A DNA stretch of 64,000 nucleotides, from assembly GCF_039839375.1 (NCBI RefSeq), contig NZ_JBDOQU010000004.1:186001-250000 (forward strand), in the 5' to 3' direction. The notes under the pieces are model-generated. The model did not search any database, was not told where the DNA came from, and saw only the letters and a list, made by a program, of their open reading frames with translations. Origin of the DNA: JBDOQU01 sp039839375. GTDB taxonomy: Bacteria; Pseudomonadota; Alphaproteobacteria; DSM-16000; Inquilinaceae. Below are positions 58,481 to 64,000 of this stretch, piece after piece (position 1 is the first letter of the stretch; each line of letters begins with the position of its first letter). A program made the position numbers and the translations under genes.

Positions 58481-59610
58481 GGGCAGGATCCGTAAAGCCG
58501 GTGGGGACGGGCGCGTTCCGCGAAAGCCAGGCGGTCCGGCTCCCACGATCGCAGCATATCATCGACGCCCGCGCCCTCGCATTCCAGCCACTCGCCCAGC
58601 GCCGGCCCGCCAGCCAGCAGCGCCAGATGGCCGTTCACCGCCAGCGCATCGGGGGCCTCGTCGCGGACGAAGGCCAGGATGTCCAGCGCCACCGGCAGGG
58701 CGCGATAGGCCCGCCGGTCGGCGATGTAGAGTTCCACGCCGTCGCAGACCGTCCCGGCGTGCTTGGAGAAGCTGGGCCGGAACCAGGTCGCCCAGGCCTC
58801 CAGCCCCGGATGCCGCGACAGCCGGTCGGCCAGCGCGACCCCGTCCAGCCCCGGCGCGCCGATCGTGGTGAAGGGGCGGGTGGTGCCCCGCCCTTCGGAC
58901 AGGCCGGTGCCCTCGACCAGCACCGTCCCCGGATAGGCCAGCGCCGCCATGGAGGTCGGCAGGTTGGGGGAGGGGGCGAGCCACCGCCGGTCCGGGGCCA
59001 CCGGCTCTCCGGTCCAGCCCTCGCAGGGCGCCACTGTCGGCGGCGGCAGGGCGTTCTCCGCGCAATGGAGACGCGCGATCTCCCCGAGCGTCAGCCCGTG
59101 GCGCAGCGGCGCGTCCATCGGCGCGACGAAGTTCAGCGAATCGGCCGCCACGCCGCCGCCCTCGATGATCCGGCCCAGCGGGTTGGGCCGGTCCAGGATG
59201 ATGATGTCGATCCCTGCCTCGGCCGCTCCGGCGCAGAGCCGAAGCAGCGTCGCAAGATAGGTGTAGGCCCGCACACCGACATCCTGGATGTCGTAGACGA
59301 TCGCATCCAGCCCCTCGAAATGGCTGGTTTCGGGCGTCAGGCGCGGGCCGTAGAGCGAGATGACGGGAAGGCCCGTCTGGCCGTCCGTGCCGTCCGCCGC
59401 CTTCTCCCCGTCCTGCAGCACGCCGTGCAGCCCGTGTTCGGGGGAGAACAGCCGTTCCAGCCGCGCGTCCTTCAGCGCCTTCAGCCGGTCCCAGGTGGGG
59501 ACAAGATTGCTGTCCCGGCTGGCATGGTTCGCCACCAGCCCCAGCCGCCTGCCCTCGAACAGGCGCGCGAACGCCTCCAGCCGGTCGACGCCCAGGATGG
59601 GATTACTCAT
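58477..59610 (-). CDS. namZ: NamZ-type exo-beta-N-acetylmuramidase (DUF1343)
   Basis: This 377-residue DUF1343 protein shows RRLGLVANHASRDSN, the strongly conserved LFSPEHGLHGVLQDGE, AIVYDIQDVGVRAYTYLATL, IDIIILDRPNPLGR, SPNLPTSMAALAYPGTVLVEGTGLSEGRGT (split over strand and loop) and FRPSFSKHAGTVCDG. NamZ removes MurNAc from the non-reducing end of peptidoglycan fragments. Unlike the secreted Bacillus enzyme, this one has no signal peptide (starts MSNPILGVDRLEAF), so it would act inside the cell on imported MurNAc-GlcNAc. It overlaps the permease gene by 8 bases. Confidence 0.88.
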   Translation of the reverse strand: MSNPILGVDRLEAFARLFEGRRLGLVANHASRDSNLVPTWDRLKALKDARLERLFSPEHGLHGVLQDGEKAADGTDGQTGLPVISLYGPRLTPETSHFEGLDAIVYDIQDVGVRAYTYLATLLRLCAGAAEAGIDIIILDRPNPLGRIIEGGGVAADSLNFVAPMDAPLRHGLTLGEIARLHCAENALPPPTVAPCEGWTGEPVAPDRRWLAPSPNLPTSMAALAYPGTVLVEGTGLSEGRGTTRPFTTIGAPGLDGVALADRLSRHPGLEAWATWFRPSFSKHAGTVCDGVELYIADRRAYRALPVALDILAFVRDEAPDALAVNGHLALLAGGPALGEWLECEGAGVDDMLRSWEPDRLAFAERARPHRLYGSCP

Positions 59611-60442
59611 TCACCGCCCCCATGGTCAGGCCCTGGACGAAGCTGCGCGACGCCAGCAGGAAGGCGACGATCGTCGGCAGCATCATGATGATCAGCCCGG
59701 CGAACAGCAGGTGCCACTGGATGCTGAACTCGCTGAAGAAGACCGAAAGCCCGACCGGCAGCGTCCGCAGATGGTCGCTGGTGATGAAGATCAGGGGGAA
59801 GAAGAAATCGTTCCAGACGCTGACGAAGGTGAAGATGCCGACCGTCGCCAGCGCCGGCTTGATCAGCGGCAGGATGACGATCCGGTAGATCTGGAACGGC
59901 GTCGCCCCGTCGACCCGGGCCGCATCCTCGATCTCCCGGTTGATGCCCCGGAAGAAGCTGGCCAGGACGAAGACGGCGAAGGGCAGGCTGGAGGCGACAT
60001 AGACCAGGACCAGCCCGACCAGGCTGTCCAGCAGCCCCAGCTCCCGCATCAGGACGTGAAGCGGGATGACCGCGATCCTGAGCGGGATCGCCAGCCCCGT
60101 CAGGAACAGGACGAAGACCAGCTTCGACCCGCGGAATTCGTAGCGGGCCAGCACGTAGGCGGCCATGGAGCCGAAGAACAGGGTGAAGAAGACGGAAGCC
60201 GCCGCGACGATGGCGGAATTCCTGAAGTAGATTCCGAAGGAAGCCTGGGTCCAGGCCTCGACATAGTTCGACCAGCTCAGCGTGTCGGGCAGCCCGAACG
60301 GGTCCCGGTAGACCTGCCCCAGCTCCTTGAAGGAGTTGAAGAAGGCGACCGCCAGCGGCGCGATGACGACGAAGGCGTAGGCGACCAGCAGCACCTGGAT
60401 CGCCAGTTGCTCCCTCGTCTTCAGGCGGAACAGCTTGTCCAT
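59603..60442 (-). CDS. Sugar ABC transporter permease (MalG/CUT1 type)
   Basis: This 279-residue inner-membrane protein with six helices carries the EAA loop EIEDAARVDGATPFQIYRIVILPLIKPAL of MalG-like permeases (listed here as EDAARVDGATP and ILPLIKPAL). It pairs with the upstream permease to import an amino-sugar saccharide. Its end overlaps namZ, so import and hydrolysis are tightly co-expressed. Only 4 bases separate it from the first permease gene. Confidence 0.9.
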   Translation of the reverse strand: MDKLFRLKTREQLAIQVLLVAYAFVVIAPLAVAFFNSFKELGQVYRDPFGLPDTLSWSNYVEAWTQASFGIYFRNSAIVAAASVFFTLFFGSMAAYVLARYEFRGSKLVFVLFLTGLAIPLRIAVIPLHVLMRELGLLDSLVGLVLVYVASSLPFAVFVLASFFRGINREIEDAARVDGATPFQIYRIVILPLIKPALATVGIFTFVSVWNDFFFPLIFITSDHLRTLPVGLSVFFSEFSIQWHLLFAGLIIMMLPTIVAFLLASRSFVQGLTMGAVNE

Positions 60443-60446
60443 GCGC

Positions 60447-61412
60447 TTAAGCCCGCCGCATGTTGCGCAGCGCGAAATAGATCGACGCCGGCAGGATCAG
60501 GATCGCCGTCACGACGGCGACGGCGGAGCCCAGCCCGAAATAGGTCACCGTCGCGCCGATCCCGCCGAAGGCCAGCCGGTAGAACATGGTCGCCAGCAGG
60601 TCGGTCGATCCGTAGGGGCCGGCCTCCACGCCCTGAAGCACGAAGACCAGTTCGAACGTGTTGAAGGACCCGATGAAGACCAGCAGGCCCAGAAGGACGT
60701 AGACGGGCTTCAACTGCGGCAGGATGATGTGCCGCACCACCTGCCACCGGGTCGCGCCGTCCAGGAAGGCGGCCTCCACGATGTCCGTCCTCATGCTGGT
60801 GACGCCGGCCAGCAGCAGCAGGATCGGGAAGCCGATCAGGTGCCAGACATTGATCAGCGCCAGCGTCGGCAGCGCCGTCGCCGCATCTCCCAGCCAGGGA
60901 TGCGCCCATGAGTCCAGCCCGATCGCGCGCAGCGCGTCGTTGACCGGCCCGAATTGCGGGTTGAGCATCAGCCCCCACAGGAAGGCCACCGCCACCGTCG
61001 CCAGCGGGTGGGGCAGGAAGAAGACCAGCCGGTAGACCCGCTCCCCCCAGACCTTGAAGCTCAAAAGCAGCGCGAAGGCCGTGCCCAGCAGGGTGTAGCA
61101 GGCCATCACGATCAGGAAGAACTGGATGTTGTTCCAGGCGGCGTTCAGGAACTCCGCGCGCAGCAGCGGCTTGGTGAACAAATCGATATAGTTCTGAAGC
61201 CCGACCCATGTCATCGGGCCGATACCCTGCCATTCGAACAGGCTGATATAGATCGCCGCCGCCTTCGGATAGACGTCGAACACCAGATAGACCAGCAGCG
61301 CCGGGGCCAGCATCGTCAGATACTGCCGGCGCTCCCGCGCCCGGTGGCCGCCCCGGCGGGGGCGGATCAGGACCGGCGCGGCGGCGGCTTCCGTCTCTGA
61401 GATGTCGGTCAT
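60447..61412 (-). CDS. Sugar ABC transporter permease (MalF/CUT1 type)
   Basis: This 321-residue permease has a basic cytoplasmic N-terminus (RPRRGGHRARERR) and six helices starting LTMLAPALLVYLVFDVYP. The EAA loop is VEAAFLDGATRWQVVRHIILPQLKPV (key part AFLDGATRWQ). It belongs to the MalF/UgpA group. The ATG at 61412 is chosen because upstream frame residues are not permease-like. No ATPase gene accompanies the two permeases. Confidence 0.9.
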   Translation of the reverse strand: MTDISETEAAAAPVLIRPRRGGHRARERRQYLTMLAPALLVYLVFDVYPKAAAIYISLFEWQGIGPMTWVGLQNYIDLFTKPLLRAEFLNAAWNNIQFFLIVMACYTLLGTAFALLLSFKVWGERVYRLVFFLPHPLATVAVAFLWGLMLNPQFGPVNDALRAIGLDSWAHPWLGDAATALPTLALINVWHLIGFPILLLLAGVTSMRTDIVEAAFLDGATRWQVVRHIILPQLKPVYVLLGLLVFIGSFNTFELVFVLQGVEAGPYGSTDLLATMFYRLAFGGIGATVTYFGLGSAVAVVTAILILPASIYFALRNMRRA

Positions 61413-61488
61413 GGCGTCGCCTTCGGCCGCTTGCCGGAGGGATTCCCCGCCGCCCGGAACGCCGGACGGCGGAGAGGTTCCCTGCCGC

Positions 61489-62742
61489 TCAGGGGCATTT
61501 GCCCTTCTCGACATAGGGGCCGTACCAGGTGTTCAGCCCGTCCTGGATGGTCCGCGCCAGTTCCTCCGGCGTCGTTTCGCCGGCATAGAGCCTCTGCTGC
61601 CCGGACGCCAGCATCTCGTAGAGGCTGGGCTCCCCGTCCCGGAAGGGCGAACGCACCCAGGTCAGATAGTCCAGGCTGCGTTCGTTCAGGAACCCGATCG
61701 CCTCCTGCAAGGCGCTGTTGTCGGCGACCGTGTAGTCGCCCTTGACCGCCGTGATCTCCCCGACCAGGTCGACGAACATCTGGCCGAACTCCTCGGTCTG
61801 GGTGAACTCCAGCACCTGCCGCACCGCCTCGGGATGCTCCGTCGCGGCGTTCATGTAGTAGCCGCCGTCCGGATAGGCGAAGACCAGCGGCTCCAGCGAC
61901 GGGTCGCCGGTCGGGGCCAGGAACAGGCCGACCTCCATCTCCGGGTTGATCTCCTTCATCAGCCCGATGCCGAAGATGCCGTAGCCGACGATACCCGCCT
62001 GCTCCAGCGCCAGGGCCGCCACCATGTCGTCGGTGGTGTTGCCGCTGAACCCTTCCTGGAAATAGGGGGCGAAGCTTTCCAGCCGCTCCAGCACCGCGAC
62101 ATATTCCGGATCGGTGAAGCAGGCCTCGCCTTCCTGCAGCGCCTTGATGAAATCGTTGCGCAGCATGCTGGCGTCCAGGATGCCGGCGGTGATGTTCAGC
62201 GCCCAGGCCTCCCGGCCGGGAGCGTACATCGGCGCCACGCCGTTTTCCTTCAGCGTCTCCAGAAGGGCGTAGAATTCGTCCCAGGTCTGCGGCTCTTCCA
62301 GCCCCAGTCGCTCGAACAGCGCCTCATTGTACATGAAGTGCGTGGTCTGGAACGCGAAGGGCACGCCGTAGATCACGCCGTCGCTGCCCTTCACCAGGTC
62401 CAACGCCACCTGCGGGAACATCTCCGGGTTCACAAGGTCTTCCAGCGGGGCGAAGGCCCCGGCGGTGGCGTAGGGATCGATCCAGCCAGCGCCGGCGCGG
62501 CCCTGGATGATGTCCGGCCCCTCGCTCTGCATCGCGATCCGCAGGCGCGCGTCATATTCGGTAGGGCGCGTCGTCTCGACATTGATCGTGATGTCGGGGA
62601 ATTTCTCGTCCACCGCCTCTCACAGCGGGATTTCCTGCTGCCGCCATGTCCAGAGGTTCAACTCCGTCTGCGCCGCGGCGGCGAAAGAGGCAAGGCCTGT
62701 GGCGGCGCCCAGGGACACCGCCAGGAATGTCGTGGTTCTCAA
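61489..62742 (-). pseudogene. Sugar ABC transporter binding protein interrupted by an in-frame TGA
   Basis: Read through, the gene gives 417 residues of a CUT1-type sugar-binding protein. A TTG start at 62742 with GGGAGGATGCC upstream begins a signal peptide (LRTTTFLAVSLGAATGLASF, cleavage AAA-QTE). The mature part starts TELNLWTWRQQEIPL and then meets TGA at 62620-62622 (codon 41). The same frame continues EAVDEKFPDITINVETTRP and YDARLRIAMQ and on through a complete SBP fold to the stop at 61489. In the family this position is normally tryptophan (PLWEAV-like), so a single TGG-to-TGA change explains it. Without readthrough the cell makes only 40 residues, or an unexported product from a downstream GTG. 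A sequencing error is possible. Confidence 0.85.
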
Positions 62743-62795
62743 GGCATCCTCCCATTTCTTTGATTGTCGAAGGGGGTCTTTCCTAGCCCAGTTTT

Positions 62796-62852
62796 AATAC
62801 CACTACAGAACCTCTCCGGCTGTCAAACCGGTTAATTTTCCTAAATGGTATT
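62796..62852. promoter_or_regulatory. Candidate operator region between the amino-sugar operon and murQ
   Basis: The 181-base gap between the divergent starts is AT-rich in its middle. AATACCA (62796-62802) and TGGTATT (62846-62852) form a perfect but widely spaced inverted repeat, and AACCGGTT (62826-62833) is a palindrome between them. These arms fit the GT/AC-rich half-sites of HutC/NagR-type regulators and could serve both directions. Confidence 0.5.
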
Positions 62853-62923
62853 GCTATGGTTTTGTCACGCCGCCCTTGATAAGCTTGTTCTCCTTCCCAG
62901 CAGCAACCGGACCCGCGACCGCC

Positions 62924-63799
62924 GTGAAGACCGAAACCGCAAGCCCCCGCTACCGCGCGCTCGATACCTGGAGCAGCGAGGACATCCTGGAAACGATGCT
63001 TGAGGGCCAGATGGCGGCCGTGGCGGCGGTGGCTCCGGCCCTGCCGGCGATCGCGGCGGCCGCCGATGCGGCGGCGGAGCGGCTGGCCCGTGGCGGCCGC
63101 CTGATCTATGTCGGGGCCGGAACCTCCGGCCGCATCGGCGTCCAGGACGGGGTGGAACTGACGCCCACCTTCAACTGGCCGAAGGACAGGCTGATATTCC
63201 TGCTGGCCGGCGGCGACCTTTCCCTCATGGAGTCGATCGAAGGGGCGGAGGACGATTCAGAGGCGGCGGAGCGGGAGATCGTCGCCGCCGGGATCGGCAA
63301 GGACGATGTCGTACTCGGCCTCGCCGCCAGCGGCGGCACGCCCTACACCGTGGCGGCGCTCAGGCGCGCGCGGGCGCTGGGCGCGCTGACGATCGGCGTC
63401 GCCAACAATGCCGGCACGGCGATCCTGGAGGCTTCCGCCCATCCCGTGCTGCTCGACACGGGGGCGGAGATCATCGCCGGCTCGACCCGCATGAAGGCGG
63501 GAACGGCCCAGAAGGCGATGCTGAACCTGTTCTCCTCGCTGCTCATGATCCGGCTCGGCCGCGTCTATGAAGGCCAGATGGTCGACATGCAGGCCAGCAA
63601 CAAAAAGCTGGTGCTGCGCTCCGAACGGATGCTGCGGCAACTGACCGGCTGCGGGTCCGATGCCGCCCGGGCGGCGCTGGAAAAGGCGGATGGCAACGTG
63701 AAGCTGGCGATCCTCATCCTGCGCGGCCGCTCCCCGGAAGAAGCCCGCACCGCCCTGGCCGCCGCCGGCGGCCATCTGCGGAAGGCGTTGGAAGGCTAG
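62924..63799 (+). CDS. murQ: N-acetylmuramic acid 6-phosphate etherase
   Basis: This 291-residue SIS-domain enzyme cleaves the lactyl ether of MurNAc-6P to GlcNAc-6P and D-lactate. The family motifs are complete: LIYVGAGTSGRIGVQDGVEL, TFNWPKDR, EDDSEAAEREI with the catalytic glutamate, GLAASGGTPYTVAAL and GSTRMKAGTAQKAMLNL. The GTG at 62924 gives a normal start (VKTETASPRYRALDTW); a TTG at 62876 would add 16 atypical residues. It is divergent from the amino-sugar operon and completes its pathway. Confidence 0.92.
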   Translation: MKTETASPRYRALDTWSSEDILETMLEGQMAAVAAVAPALPAIAAAADAAAERLARGGRLIYVGAGTSGRIGVQDGVELTPTFNWPKDRLIFLLAGGDLSLMESIEGAEDDSEAAEREIVAAGIGKDDVVLGLAASGGTPYTVAALRRARALGALTIGVANNAGTAILEASAHPVLLDTGAEIIAGSTRMKAGTAQKAMLNLFSSLLMIRLGRVYEGQMVDMQASNKKLVLRSERMLRQLTGCGSDAARAALEKADGNVKLAILILRGRSPEEARTALAAAGGHLRKALEG

Positions 63800-63845
63800 C
63801 CAGGACTGCCGCAATCTGCCCTCACGGCGAGCCTGCCACTCTCAA

Positions 63846-63975
63846 ACAACGTCATGCTGGACTTGATCCAGCATCCATACGGGTCGGTCGAGGCGAAGAC
63901 GGCGCTTCATCTTGCACTGCCGGGGAGACGACGACGGCACATGGATTCCGGCTCGGAGGCCGGAATGACCAATGA
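63846..63975. repeat. Palindromic repeat A pair downstream of murQ
   Basis: ATGCTGGA-CTTGA-TCCAGCAT (63853-63873) and ATTCCGGC-TCGGA-GGCCGGAAT (63943-63966) are arms of the dispersed family, separated by about 70 bases of unrelated GC-rich sequence and followed by the A-rich spacer CCAATGAAAACAATGG. It is a possible murQ terminator. Nothing else is seen to the right edge. Confidence 0.8.
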
Positions 63976-64000
63976 AAACAATGGGGAAAGCATCCGCTTT

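Overview
This window is chromosomal DNA of a GC-rich Gram-negative bacterium, most likely an alphaproteobacterium. Three things point there: a textbook CtrA-type box (TTAAC-N6-TTAAC) beside a holdfast-anchor-like hfaB/hfaD/hfaA operon, a LiuR-like MerR regulator next to beta-oxidation genes, and a SIS-domain glucosamine-6-phosphate deaminase in place of classical NagB. No rRNA, phage, transposase, integrase or CRISPR array was seen. The genus is not inferred. Gene density is high, and many starts overlap the previous stop by 4 or 8 bases.

Left part (1-36.7 kb). It opens with a truncated CPA2 antiporter, a hicAB module with a palindromic operator, an MsbA-like ABC exporter and a 'mobile mystery' A/B pair (XRE regulator plus Fic protein) behind an AT-rich promoter. 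Next come fadD, a MarR-controlled emrAB efflux operon, and a beta-oxidation block (MerR regulator, thiolase, HAD/ECH fusion, acyl-CoA dehydrogenase, thioesterase). These are followed by parDE, a transglutaminase-like protein with a Rob-type AraC regulator, two tandem PAS-like proteins, DNA alkylation repair (Ada-AlkA fusion plus Ogt), a GST, a second RelE/ParE-type TA pair, a FecR/CHASE2-cyclase pair, a PQQ-type sugar dehydrogenase, a PaoABC-like molybdo-aldehyde oxidoreductase with divergent LysR, and an aldehyde dehydrogenase.

Middle (36.7-48.7 kb). This holds pccA, acyP, lipB, a tRNA-Leu(GAG), and then an accessory block of secreted or outer-membrane proteins: an IalB-like protein, a lipoprotein, an HfaA-like protein, an HfaD-like repeat protein and a CsgG/HfaB pore. 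Three LuxR-type regulators with eroded receiver domains accompany them. This is the least conventional region and the best candidate for a poorly described surface-attachment or fibre system.

Right part (48.7-64 kb). A Zur-box-controlled znuABC locus is followed by a tartrate/malate-type dehydrogenase with an orphan Bug-family binding protein and an FCD regulator. Last comes a compact amino-sugar operon: ABC importer without its ATPase, NamZ, BadF-type kinase, GntR regulator, NagB-II and NagA, with murQ divergent. Together these encode a plausible complete cytoplasmic route from imported MurNAc-GlcNAc to fructose-6-phosphate. The binding-protein gene carries an in-frame TGA at codon 41.

Two families of short palindromic repeats are scattered mainly between convergent genes, where many can fold into terminator-like hairpins.
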